Shown here: in pieces, positions 15,648 through 24,497 of the stretch | Numbering within the stretch: position 1 is the first letter of the stretch | Layout: every line of letters starts with the position of its first letter | NCBI RefSeq assembly: GCF_000270245.1 | Contig: NC_015635.1 | Span: 992,001 to 1,056,000, forward strand | Origin: Microlunatus phosphovorus NM-1 | GTDB taxonomy: Bacteria; Actinomycetota; Actinomycetes; Propionibacteriales; Propionibacteriaceae | Length of the DNA: 64,000 nt | Direction: 5' to 3' | Notes under the pieces: model-generated | Databases searched by the model: none | The model's input: the letters and a program-made list of their open reading frames with translations, nothing else | Told to the model about the DNA's origin: nothing | Translations under genes and position numbers: made by a program

Positions 15648-16622
15648 ATGACCGCCGCCGAGCCGCCGGATCCACCAGCCGAGAGCGTGACTCCGTCGGT
15701 CGCCGGTCAGCCTCATGACGGCTTGTTCAAGGGCATTCTCGGTAAGCCTGAGCATGCTGCTTCGGAGCTTCGCTCGATTCTGCCTGCCGGGCTGGCGAGT
15801 CGGCTGGATCTCGACCAGCTCGAACAGGTCGATGGCAGCTTCGTCGACCGGGCTCTGCGTCAGCAGCACACCGATGTGCTGTTCCGTGCCCGCCTCGACC
15901 AGGGTGATGCCTTGATCTATGTGTTGTTGGAACACCAGTCCACGCCCGACCGGTGGATGGCGTTGCGGATGTGTAGCTATCTCACCCGGATCTGGACCCG
16001 GCACTTGGAGCAGCATCCCGGTGTGCGGCGGCTGCCGCCGATCATCCCGATCGTCGTCTACCAGGGCCGCGCTCCTTGGAGCCCACCACTGGATCTGATC
16101 GATTTGATCGGCACCGACGATGACACCGTCGGTTTCGCGCCCAGGTTCAGCTATCTGTTGGACGATCTGCACCGTCTCGGCGTCGAGGAGCTTCGGTCAC
16201 GACCCCTGACACACGCGGTGCGACTCAGCTTTGTGCTGATGCGTGAGGCTCCGGGGAGCGAGCATCTCACCCGGGTGCTGCCGGACTGGCGGACTGATTT
16301 GGAGGCGGTGCGGCGGTCTGATCTGGTCATTTTGTGGACGTACGCTTTGATTGTCAGCAACACTCCAGAACCAGAGCTCACTGATTTTCTTGCCCGACTT
16401 GGGCCTGAAGCCAAGGAGGTCGCCATGACCACTGCCGACGTACTCCGTGCCGAAGGCGAAGCACGAGGCCGTGCCGATACGCTGTTGGAGCAACTCGACA
16501 TCAAATTCAGCGATCTGCCGACTGACATCGAGCAGAAGGTCCGCACCGCCCCGACGAGCCAGTTGGAGATCTGGACCCGCCGCATCCTGACTGCCAACAC
16601 CATCGACGACATCTTCACCTGA
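15648..16622 (+). CDS. Rpn-family recombination-promoting nuclease / PD-(D/E)XK protein
   Basis: 324 residues from ATG 15648. A -10-like TAACGT ends 7 bp before the ATG and there is no ribosome site, so a leaderless mRNA is likely. The family signature is HDGLFKGILGKPEHAASELR near residue 23, then HTDVLFRARLDQGDALIYVL leading to LEHQST (about 73-99), which supplies the D...EHQ core of the PD-(D/E)XK fold. WMALRMCSYLTRIW and PPIIPIVVYQGRAPW follow. The C-terminus (about 255-324) has the charged ADVLRAEGEARGRADTLLEQ helix typical of Rpn/YhgA proteins. Relatives are DNA endonucleases that stimulate recombination. A paralogue lies at 58.3 kb; both directly follow truncated genes. Confidence 0.88.
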   Translation: MTAAEPPDPPAESVTPSVAGQPHDGLFKGILGKPEHAASELRSILPAGLASRLDLDQLEQVDGSFVDRALRQQHTDVLFRARLDQGDALIYVLLEHQSTPDRWMALRMCSYLTRIWTRHLEQHPGVRRLPPIIPIVVYQGRAPWSPPLDLIDLIGTDDDTVGFAPRFSYLLDDLHRLGVEELRSRPLTHAVRLSFVLMREAPGSEHLTRVLPDWRTDLEAVRRSDLVILWTYALIVSNTPEPELTDFLARLGPEAKEVAMTTADVLRAEGEARGRADTLLEQLDIKFSDLPTDIEQKVRTAPTSQLEIWTRRILTANTIDDIFT

Positions 16623-17033
16623 GCCCATCAGCGGTCGGGGCGACGTTGCTGGCGGTGGTGGACACAGCGGGGGACTTCCGGGATCTGTCCTCCGCTCATG
16701 AGTGGATGGATGACAGTGATCCCGTCCTGAAGGGCAAGGGATTCCTGCGTTCTGGGCTCGCGCTCTTCGTCGACGACGAGCCGGATGCGCCGTGGGTGTT
16801 GTTGGCCCGGGAGGTGGTCACTCCTGGGTAGGGAGGAGTTCTACGTCCAGACCGCCGAACGCCTCGCCGAGTTGGAGAGCGTGACCGGGATACGAGGGTC
16901 TGCCTCGGATATGCCATCTTCCTGGCGATCTTCGCGGAAGGCCGGCATCTCCTGACCCGAACGCTGCGATCTGCGGTAGTGGGGCTGTGGCGCTTGGGCG
17001 ATCAGTCCCAGCCGGCGCGGTAGAAAGCGGATG
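16623..17033. other. Region with at most one weak small reading frame (16646-16831)
   Basis: The only candidate is a 61-residue frame from GTG/TTG-type start 16646 to 16831 with VKGKGFLRSGLALF-like content (actual: VLKGKGFLRSGLALFVDDEP), not recognised and without a clear ribosome site. It may be a decayed gene piece. Nothing else is supported in these 411 bp. Confidence 0.3.
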
Positions 17034-17420
17034 TCACAGTGTGTGCCGGCCGCCACCGTAGGAGTCGCTGAAGTATTTGCTGACGTCCGCCCGATAGCCT
17101 GGATCGTCCCACGTGGAGCCCTCGCGAAGCTCCGGCGAGTTCTTGATCTGGTCCTTGCTCTGATCGACAACGACTCTCTCTTCGTCCCAGTCGATGCGCT
17201 CGATGCAGGCAGCTGGAATCAAGACCTGCCGCCCGAAGATCCACGGTCCGGTGTCCACGACGATCTGGCTAGCACCGACCTCCGTGCTCGCCGCGTCCAC
17301 CTTGCCGATATCCCCGTCGGTGGCGCTGACCTTGAAACCGACGATGCCGCGGTCCTCGGCGGACGCGCTCTCTCGATCACGGAAGTCCCACGCATTCCAT
17401 TCCCATGGGCTGGTTGTCAT
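17034..17420 (-). CDS. PRC-barrel domain protein
   Basis: 128 residues from ATG 17420, with AGAGGACA just upstream. The central part VGFKVSATDGDIGKVDAAST followed by IVVDTGPWIFGRQVLIPAAC (about 27-69) is a PRC-barrel fold, with the usual G-x-I-x-x-V start and a later VLIP strand. ERIDWDEERVVVDQSKDQIK completes it. The C-terminal YRADVSKYFSDSYGGG resembles the tail of actinobacterial general-stress PRC-barrel proteins. PRC barrels bind partner proteins or RNA in ribosome maturation, photosynthesis and stress; which applies here is unknown. It is flanked by decayed genes. Confidence 0.8.
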   Translation of the reverse strand: MTTSPWEWNAWDFRDRESASAEDRGIVGFKVSATDGDIGKVDAASTEVGASQIVVDTGPWIFGRQVLIPAACIERIDWDEERVVVDQSKDQIKNSPELREGSTWDDPGYRADVSKYFSDSYGGGRHTL

Positions 17421-17575
17421 GACTTGTCCTCTCTCGGGTGCTCGACGATGTGTGTCTCATACCCCCGTGGAGGATGGGCAAACAAACCAGCGGGCGGTCG
17501 TGTGATCGGACCGTCCAGCCGTCACGACCGCGCACGGTGCGGAGTCGCTACCCTCCCGACGCCTGAGCCTGCTCG

Positions 17576-18133
17576 ATGTCGACGATGACGACAGCGGCAC
17601 CCGCCGCGGCGAAGGCGCGTGCGGCGGCCAGGCACATCCCGGAGCTTAGACACCTACTGGGCCGAGGACGGCTTCAGCAACGCCGGGATCGCGTTGGCCG
17701 TCGTCGCCTACTTCGTCGGTACGATCACCGCGCTGCTGGTGCTGGGCCGGTGCCAGTCGCCGCGGTGATCTTCCTGGCGACCTGGGCGATGGGGGCGTGC
17801 TACCAGGGGTTCGTGCCGGCACTCACCGTCGATCAGCTCGGCAACTCGCAACGCGCTGGTCATCGGGCTGGTGTTCGCCGCCTACATGGCGCCGAGCGTG
17901 CTGGGTGCGCCGCTCGGCGGGAGGTTCAGCCCAGCGACGGCACAACGGCTGGGGATGAGCATCTTCCTGGCTGGCATGGTCAGCGTCGTCGCGGCGCTGG
18001 CCAGCGGGGGTCTGAGTCAGTTCATCGGCCAGTCTGATCGCCGGCGCCGGACAGGGCATCGCGGTCAGCGCCTCGATCCGCGGGCTGCTGCACGGCCGTG
18101 GTCACCCTGGTGGCCGCCCACAATCCCGACTGA
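17576..18133 (+). pseudogene. MFS transporter, multiply frameshifted
   Basis: Transporter-like segments are spread over different frames in consistent order: DTYWAEDGFSNAGIALAVVA with YFVGTITALLVLGR (from about 17649), then AAVIFLATWAMGACYQGFVP with ALTVDQLGN (from about 17757), then LVIGLVFAAYMAPSVLGAPL and MSIFLAGMVSVVAALASGG (from about 17857), then SLIAGAGQGIAVSASIRGLL. At least three shifts are needed, and the length left (about 185 codons) is less than half of a 12-TM MFS protein. It is clearly a decayed exporter. Confidence 0.75.
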
Positions 18134-18159
18134 TCCGCCGGCGAGGAACGCCCGCTTGG

Positions 18160-18207
18160 TAGGGGTATCACCAGGGACTCCCTCGGCCACTCACGGTTAC
18201 GTAGCGT
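18160..18207 (+). promoter_or_regulatory. Regulon promoter for the SDR gene at 18214
   Basis: Right half-site CAGGGACTCCC at 18172-18182, 19 bp spacer, then the -10-like TAGCGT at 18202-18207. The left half (GGGGTA within 18160-18170) is weaker. The ATG follows 6 bp after the -10 box with no ribosome site, so the transcript should be leaderless. This is the same architecture as the promoters at 27.0, 28.0, 29.0 and 31.0 kb. Confidence 0.6.
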
Positions 18208-18213
18208 GGCACC

Positions 18214-18879
18214 ATGCCAGTAATCGCCATCATCGGCGCCGGCCCTGGACTCGGGGCTGCTGCCGCACTGAAGTTCGGCCGCGAGGGCTTCGCCGTCGCA
18301 CTGATTGCCCGCAACCGGGACAAGCTCGCCGCGCTGGAGCAGGCGCTCGCCGCCGACGGCATCGCCGCGAAGGCGTACCCGGGGGACGTCAGCGATCGGG
18401 AGGCGCTGGTCGCTGCCCTCGGTCTCGCGGCGGAGGAGCTGGGTCCGATCGAGGTGCTGCAGTACAGCCCGGTGCCGAGCAGCCAGTTCCTCCGACCTGT
18501 CCTCGACACCACCGCCGCAGACCTGCGGGCGGCCACCGAGTTCTCGATCCTCGGGCCGGCCACCGCCGTCGAGCAGGTGCTACCCGGCATGCTCGAACGA
18601 GCATCGGGCACCATCGTGTTCGTGAACGGGTCGAGTGCGGTCACGCCGAATGGGAAGGTTGCCGGCACCTCGGTCGCCTTCGCCGGGGAGTCCGCCTACG
18701 GCGCCATCCTGCATGACGCAGTCGCTGCCCAAGGCGTGCAGGTGCGGCAGCTCATCATTCCCGGCGCGATCGGCGGTGGCGATCCGCTCTTCGATCCTGA
18801 CGCTCTCGCCGAACGCTTGTGGCAGCTCCACATCGTGCCGGGTCCATTCCGGGTCACGGTCGGTGATGCCCCAGCATGA
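18214..18879 (+). CDS. Short-chain dehydrogenase/reductase (SDR-like)
   Basis: 221 residues, slightly short for an SDR. The Rossmann start is VIAIIGAGPGLGAAAALKFG (G-x-G-P-G-x-G form, residues 3-22), followed by ALIARNRDKLAAL, the NADP-preferring Arg pair. DVSDREALVAAL marks the adenine-binding Asp. The catalytic region is atypical: FVNGSSAVTPNGKVAGTS supplies a Ser, but the expected YxxxK is only loosely represented by ESAYGAILHDAVAA, which lacks the Lys. It may therefore be a non-catalytic or atypical SDR. It overlaps the next gene by 4 bp (ATGA), forming an operon under the regulon promoter at 18160-18207. Confidence 0.8.
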   Translation: MPVIAIIGAGPGLGAAAALKFGREGFAVALIARNRDKLAALEQALAADGIAAKAYPGDVSDREALVAALGLAAEELGPIEVLQYSPVPSSQFLRPVLDTTAADLRAATEFSILGPATAVEQVLPGMLERASGTIVFVNGSSAVTPNGKVAGTSVAFAGESAYGAILHDAVAAQGVQVRQLIIPGAIGGGDPLFDPDALAERLWQLHIVPGPFRVTVGDAPA

Positions 18880-19463
18880 CCGGTCGGATCAGCGGCCTTG
18901 GGCCAGCTGGCGGGGTGCGACGAGTTGTGGCAGTCGCCTTCGTTCTTGCCTGCGCTGGTCTCATCGGCTGCGGTACGGACGACGACAGTCCCGCGCCGAC
19001 CCCCGGCTCCGGCGCGTCCGCTGCTGCCGGGGCCACGTCGACCCCGGCAGAGTCTCCGGCGCCCACCCGCCAGACCTCAGCCGAGGCGACGAGTGAGGCC
19101 TCGGGCGAGGCTCCCATCCGGATCGTGGTCGCCGGCAAGACGCTCAACGCGACTCTGTCGGACAACCCGGCCGCGAAATCCCTCGTCGCGCAGTTGCCGC
19201 TCACCCTCGACTTCGCCGACTTCGGCGGTCAGGAAGTGACGGCCGAACCACCTCGGCCGCTCACGATGGAGGGCATGCCTGATGGAGAGAGCGCACCGGC
19301 CGGAACGATCGGCTACTACGCGCCGGATGGCGTTGTGGTGTTGTACTACACCGACGTCGGCCGCTACAACGGGATCGTCCGCCTCGGCCGCATCGATGGT
19401 GACATCTCGATCCTGAAGGGCTGGGACGAGGCACGCCCGGTGACCATCGAGCGGGCCGACTGA
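18876..19463 (+). CDS. Lipoprotein with cyclophilin-like fold domain
   Basis: 195 residues. A positively charged start, hydrophobic VVAVAFVLACAGLIGCG and the lipobox LIGC predict a lipid-anchored exported protein. A Pro/Ser/Thr/Ala linker spans about 37-80. The C-terminal ~115 residues (IRIVVAGKTLNATLSDNPAA, LPLTLDFADFGGQEV, GTIGYYAPDGVVVLYYTDVG) match the small cyclophilin-like domain (PF18050 type), which lacks proven isomerase activity. The soluble paralogue at 47.1 kb shares GYYAP and VLYY. It is translationally coupled to the SDR. Confidence 0.82.
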   Translation: MTGRISGLGPAGGVRRVVAVAFVLACAGLIGCGTDDDSPAPTPGSGASAAAGATSTPAESPAPTRQTSAEATSEASGEAPIRIVVAGKTLNATLSDNPAAKSLVAQLPLTLDFADFGGQEVTAEPPRPLTMEGMPDGESAPAGTIGYYAPDGVVVLYYTDVGRYNGIVRLGRIDGDISILKGWDEARPVTIERAD

Positions 19464-19467
19464 GCGC

Positions 19468-19929
19468 TCAGGTGGCGAGGTCGGTAGTTCGTTCGAGCGG
19501 GATGCCGGTATGCGCCTCCAGCTTGGCCAAGAGCTCGTTCTGGAATGCCGTGTCGAGTGCGGCCCGATGAGGACGGCGGGCCTTGCGGTGGAACCAATAT
19601 CCGCCGGTGGGAGGGTCGATCTGTGCCGGGTCCGCAGTAGCGAGCCAGGTCTGCGTACGGTGTCCTTCCTCCAGGCTGTCGGAGGCAGCCGGTCCGCCCA
19701 TCCGGGTCGGCACCCAACCGGGATCGACCGCGTGCGCCAGCGCGTCGGTACGGATCCTGGCGAGGGCCATCGCGAGTGTCGTGACATAGAGCTTCGAGTC
19801 GTCGTACGTGCGGCGTCGGCGGCCGGGGTTGCGGGCGTGCAACACCACGTCGTGCCCGGCGTCGGCCAGCTGTCGCACGGTGGCGAGTCCGAGGCCTGTT
19901 GAGGCGCCGGTGACGAGGACGAGTGCCAT
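19468..19929 (-). pseudogene. SDR with large in-frame internal deletion
   Basis: The frame is open for 153 residues, but an SDR of about 250 is expected. It begins with a perfect Rossmann start, LVLVTGASTGLGLATVRQLA and HDVVLHARNPGR, then jumps to RTYDDSKLYVTTLAMALARI, the catalytic Tyr-x-x-x-Lys helix. The NNAG strand, the catalytic Ser and roughly 90-100 residues between are missing. The C-terminal part (VDPGWVPTRMGGPAASDSLE, GGYWFHRKAR) is intact. Without a complete nucleotide-binding and active site it should be inactive. Reading frame and start (ATG 19929) are preserved, so a truncated protein may still be made. Confidence 0.75.
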
Positions 19930-19980
19930 GAGAGGTGTGGCTCCTGATTCTGGCTGGGTGGGCTGCGCGTCCGGGCTGAC

Positions 19981-20955
19981 TCAGGGGACCAGGCCGGCGG
20001 CCAACGCGGTCAGCGTGTCCAGTTGGGCTCGATCGAGCTCGACGTCGGCCGCCGTCGCGTTGGCGTGGAGCTCTTCGGGGGTCTCCGCACCGACGATGGC
20101 GGAGGCCACCGCGGGGCGAGACAGCAGCCAGGCCAGCGACACCTGGTACGGCGCTAGCCCCCAAGCACGGGCAAGCCTGTCGACCCATTGGGCGACGGCG
20201 ATCTCGGAGTCGCTGAATCCAGCCGCGCCGAAACGTTGGTCGCCGGAGACCTCGCGGTCGAGAACGGCCAGATCGGCGAGCAGACCACCGTGCAACGGCG
20301 CATACGGAACGATGGACAGCCCGAACTGCTGGCAGGCGGGTCCGAGTTCTCGTTCGGCCGCTCGATCGATCAGGTTGTACTTCACCTGAGCGGCGACAGG
20401 GGCCTGGAGGCGCCGGTCGTCGGCGATCCACAGTGCCTGGGTGACCTGCCAGGCGGGATGGTTGGACAGGCCGACGTAACGGATCTTGCCCTGCCGGATG
20501 AGATCGTCGTACGTCGCCAGGGTCTGCTCCAACGGGGTGTCCGGGTCGGGATCGTGGGCATAGTAGAGGTCGATGTAGTCGGTCTGCAGGCGGCGCAGGC
20601 TGCTCTCGACCTGGCGGATGATGTGGCGGCGGGACAGGCCGCGGTCGTTGACGTCGGGCCCGACGATGCCGTTCGACTTGGTGGCGAGCACCAGCTGGTC
20701 GCGACGGCCGCGGAGCGCGCGGCCGAGGATCTGCTCGGCGGGTTCACGGTCAGCGGCAGCTGGGGCGCCGGGCCGGTCGAAGACCGGCAGGTTGCCGTAC
20801 ACGTCGGCGGTGTCGACGAAGTTGATGCCGAGGTCGATCGCGGCACCGACGAGACGGTCGGCGTCCTGCGCGATGGGCGCGACCCCGAACGTGGCGGTGC
20901 CCAGACAGATCCGGGACACCTTGACACCGGTCGTACCGAGGACGGAGTACTTCAT
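19981..20955 (-). CDS. Aldo/keto reductase
   Basis: 324 residues from ATG 20955, with AGAAGGA upstream and the family start MKYSVLGTTGVKVSRICLGT. An upstream in-frame ATG at 21024 adds a tail not found in the family. The catalytic tetrad is visible: NFVDTADVYGN (Asp and Tyr), LVLATKSN (Lys) and IDLYYAHDPDPD (His). QVKYNLIDRAAERE and VGAETPEELHAN form the cofactor-binding end, as in NADPH-dependent AKRs. It is divergent from an MFS exporter 275 bp away. The substrate is unknown; sugars, ketones or xenobiotic aldehydes are possible. Confidence 0.9.
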   Translation of the reverse strand: MKYSVLGTTGVKVSRICLGTATFGVAPIAQDADRLVGAAIDLGINFVDTADVYGNLPVFDRPGAPAAADREPAEQILGRALRGRRDQLVLATKSNGIVGPDVNDRGLSRRHIIRQVESSLRRLQTDYIDLYYAHDPDPDTPLEQTLATYDDLIRQGKIRYVGLSNHPAWQVTQALWIADDRRLQAPVAAQVKYNLIDRAAERELGPACQQFGLSIVPYAPLHGGLLADLAVLDREVSGDQRFGAAGFSDSEIAVAQWVDRLARAWGLAPYQVSLAWLLSRPAVASAIVGAETPEELHANATAADVELDRAQLDTLTALAAGLVP

Positions 20956-21230
20956 CGCAGCTTCCTTCTCTTCCATGAGGAGCGGAGCCATCGTCTCGCT
21001 CGATCGATCCACCGAGGTCACCACCAGTGTCGAGACCTACCTCAATCGAACCATCGCAGTCTGGCGCAGCTGAGGGTCCTCGTGGGTACCGCCATCAACC
21101 GGGACTCCCACTCCGTCGGCATCTTGTGGTGTTCTGTTCCCAGCGACGCCGATCTGGCAGGCGGTTTGCGCGCAACGACGCGAACTCGAAACCAGCAGTG
21201 AACGAGAAAGACAGAAAGATCGAGCTTCGC

Positions 21231-22469
21231 ATGCGCACCACAGCTTCGTCAGTCACCAAATCCGGCCGATTGCCGAGCGTCATCTACATCCTCGCCGTCG
21301 GGGTCTTCCTGATGGGTACGACAGAGTTCATCGTCGCCGGCATCCTTCCCGAGATCGCCGATGATCTCGGCACCTCGGTCGCCAACGCCGGCCTGATGAT
21401 CACCGTGTTCGCCATCGGCATGATCGTCGGCACGCCGACGATGGCGATCCTCACCCTCAAGCTGCCGCGCCGCGTCACCCTGACCCTGGCCTTGGTCGTA
21501 TTCGCCATCGGTCACATCATCGTCGCGATCACCACGCACTTCTGGCTGATCTTGGGTGCCCGGTTCCTGACCGCACTGGCCACCGGCGCGTTCTGGGCAG
21601 TTGCGGCCGTGGTCGGAGCGAAGGTCGCCGGCCCCGAGCTAGCCTCCCGCGCACTCGGTATCGTCCTCGGCGGCGGCATGCTCGCCAATGTCATCGGTGT
21701 CCCGCTCGGTGCGTTCGCCGGCCAGCTGATCGGCTGGCGTGGGCCGTTCTGGGCATTGGCTGTGGCGGCGTTGGCCGCCGCGGTCGTGGTCTACCGCCAC
21801 GTGCCCGCCGACCCTCAGTCCGGTCCTGTGCCGTCGGTACGGGCCGAGATCACCAGCCTGCGCGATGGGCGGATCTGGCTGGTCCTGGCCGGTTGCGCCA
21901 TTGTCTGCGGTTCCTCCCTCGCCGCCTACAGCTTCATCTCACCGCTGTTGACCGAGAACACCGGTCTGGCTGCGTCCGCGGTCCCGTTGGTGCTGGTCGG
22001 CTACGGGCTCGGGGCGTTCGTCGGCACGAACGTCGGCGGCCGACTCGGCGCGAGCCGTCTGTACGCGGTCTTGTTCGTCTCGGCGACCGCGACGTTCCTG
22101 GTGCTCGTCGCCCTGTGCCTGTTCTCCCACCATTCGGTCGTCACTGTCGGCCTGGTCGTGCTGCTGGGACTGTTCGGCATGTCGACCAATCCGGTCTTGA
22201 TCGGGATGGCCGTCCGCTATGCGGATCGGGCACCCACACTGGCCTCGGCGTTGAGCACTGCCTCGTTCAACGCGGGCACGGCGGCCGGCTCTTGGATCGC
22301 CGGGTTCGCCATCGAATCGTCGCTCGGGGCGACCGGGCCGGTGCTGGTGGGTGCCTGCATCGCCGCGCTCTACTTCGTACCGCTCGCCATCTTGTTCAGC
22401 AGGAAGCGAGCCGCTGCGCGTGGGCAGGTCGCAGCTCAGCAGACCTTCGCGGAAGCGGTCGCGGGCTGA
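21231..22469 (+). CDS. MFS drug exporter, DHA1 family (AraJ/Cmx-like)
   Basis: 412 residues from ATG 21231; the upstream open frame is non-coding in character. Twelve hydrophobic segments are apparent. The first contains FLMGTTEFIVAGILPEIADD, a hallmark of AraJ/Cmx-type DHA1 exporters. IMAILTLKLPRR-type loop 2-3 (actual TMAILTLKLPRRVTL) is the MFS motif A region. ARFLTALATGAFWAVAAVVG is TM4, and LGGGMLANVIGVPLGAF is motif C of drug:H+ antiporters. The C-terminal tail is short and charged. It sits divergent from the AKR at 20.0-21.0 kb. Drug specificity cannot be inferred. Confidence 0.9.
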   Translation: MRTTASSVTKSGRLPSVIYILAVGVFLMGTTEFIVAGILPEIADDLGTSVANAGLMITVFAIGMIVGTPTMAILTLKLPRRVTLTLALVVFAIGHIIVAITTHFWLILGARFLTALATGAFWAVAAVVGAKVAGPELASRALGIVLGGGMLANVIGVPLGAFAGQLIGWRGPFWALAVAALAAAVVVYRHVPADPQSGPVPSVRAEITSLRDGRIWLVLAGCAIVCGSSLAAYSFISPLLTENTGLAASAVPLVLVGYGLGAFVGTNVGGRLGASRLYAVLFVSATATFLVLVALCLFSHHSVVTVGLVVLLGLFGMSTNPVLIGMAVRYADRAPTLASALSTASFNAGTAAGSWIAGFAIESSLGATGPVLVGACIAALYFVPLAILFSRKRAAARGQVAAQQTFAEAVAG

Positions 22470-22532
22470 GCCGTTTCGGGTGCGGTGGGCCCGAGCGACC
22501 AGGCATCGTCTGCGAACGCTTACGGCAATAGG

Positions 22533-23636
<1,104 letters not shown>

Positions 23637-24374
23637 TCAGCCGAGCTGGTCGGCCGGGCGGAGCAGGATTTCGTTGATGGCGAGGTGGCGGGGGCGGGAA
23701 AGGACGAAGGCGATGATCTCGGCGACCTCTTCGGGTTTGACGGTCGCGGCGTCGTAGCCCTTCTGCGCGGCCTTGCGTGTGGCTTCGTGGGTGATGTGGG
23801 TGGGTAGCTCGGTATCGACGACGCCGGGTTCGATGAGGGTGACTCGGATGTCGGGCAGGAATTCCTGGCGGAGCGACTCGGACCAGCCGTTCAGGCCCCA
23901 CTTGGTGGCGGCGTAGACCCCGTTGGTTGCGCGGGCAGTGCGTCCGGCGACGGAGGAGATGTTGATCAGATCTCCGGCCCCGCCGTCCTTGAGTTGATCG
24001 AGGAAGACCTCGGTGGCGGTAATCGCACCGAGCAGATTCGCCTCGATCATGGTCCGATAGTCCGTATGCTGCTCGGCGGAGAACGGGCCGAGCAGCATGA
24101 CGCCGGCGTTGTTCACCAAGACGTCGGCGCCGCCGAGTTCTTCCTGCACGCGCTCGGCCGCAGCCAGCAGGGAATCCCGGTCGGTGACGTCGGCCCGGAT
24201 CGCGATCGATCCGTTGCCGAACGACTGGGCGAGAGCTTCGATCCGGGCGAGGCGGCGCGCGAGCAGCGCGACTCGGTAGCCGTCGGCGGCCAAGGCACGC
24301 GCGGTGGCCGCGCCGATGCCGGAGGAAGCTCCGGTGATGACCGCGACGCGGCCGGCGCTCTGGTCATCGTTCAT
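23637..24374 (-). CDS. Short-chain dehydrogenase/reductase
   Basis: 245 residues, full classical SDR length. VAVITGASSGIGAATARALA is the nucleotide-binding start (about 10-29), ALLARRLARIEALA suggests NADP, and DVLVNNAGVMLLG is the NNAG strand. The catalytic residues are Ser in LINISSVAGRTARATNG and Tyr/Lys in VYAATKWGLNG. VTLIEPGVVDTEL follows. It belongs to the YdfG-like clade. Start ATG 24374 is preceded by AAGGAGCG. A regulon-type promoter lies upstream (24413-24460). Confidence 0.93.
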   Translation of the reverse strand: MNDDQSAGRVAVITGASSGIGAATARALAADGYRVALLARRLARIEALAQSFGNGSIAIRADVTDRDSLLAAAERVQEELGGADVLVNNAGVMLLGPFSAEQHTDYRTMIEANLLGAITATEVFLDQLKDGGAGDLINISSVAGRTARATNGVYAATKWGLNGWSESLRQEFLPDIRVTLIEPGVVDTELPTHITHEATRKAAQKGYDAATVKPEEVAEIIAFVLSRPRHLAINEILLRPADQLG

Positions 24375-24412
24375 AGGTGACGCTCCTTCGATTGAGTCTG
24401 ATGTGCGTTGCT

Positions 24413-24460
24413 ATCGCATCAGGGGATTGACGTCCGAGGAAGGTACTGGAAGTTCCCCCC
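24413..24460 (-). promoter_or_regulatory. Regulon promoter for the SDR at 23.6 kb
   Basis: Half-sites GGAAGGTACTG (24438-24448) and AAGTTCCCCCC (24450-24460) flank a central G. On the reverse strand CAGTACCTTCC is followed by 19 bp and then TGCGAT at 24418-24413, a weaker -10 box than at the other sites. Confidence 0.55.
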
Positions 24461-24497
24461 TTCCACCGGATGGCTGCACCTTCGGGGATGTGGCCGA

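Noticed and set aside
20956-21230. Regulon-type palindrome between the AKR at 20.0 kb and the MFS gene
   Set aside because: Short matches (GGGAC, TACC) are present but not at palindromic or promoter spacing.
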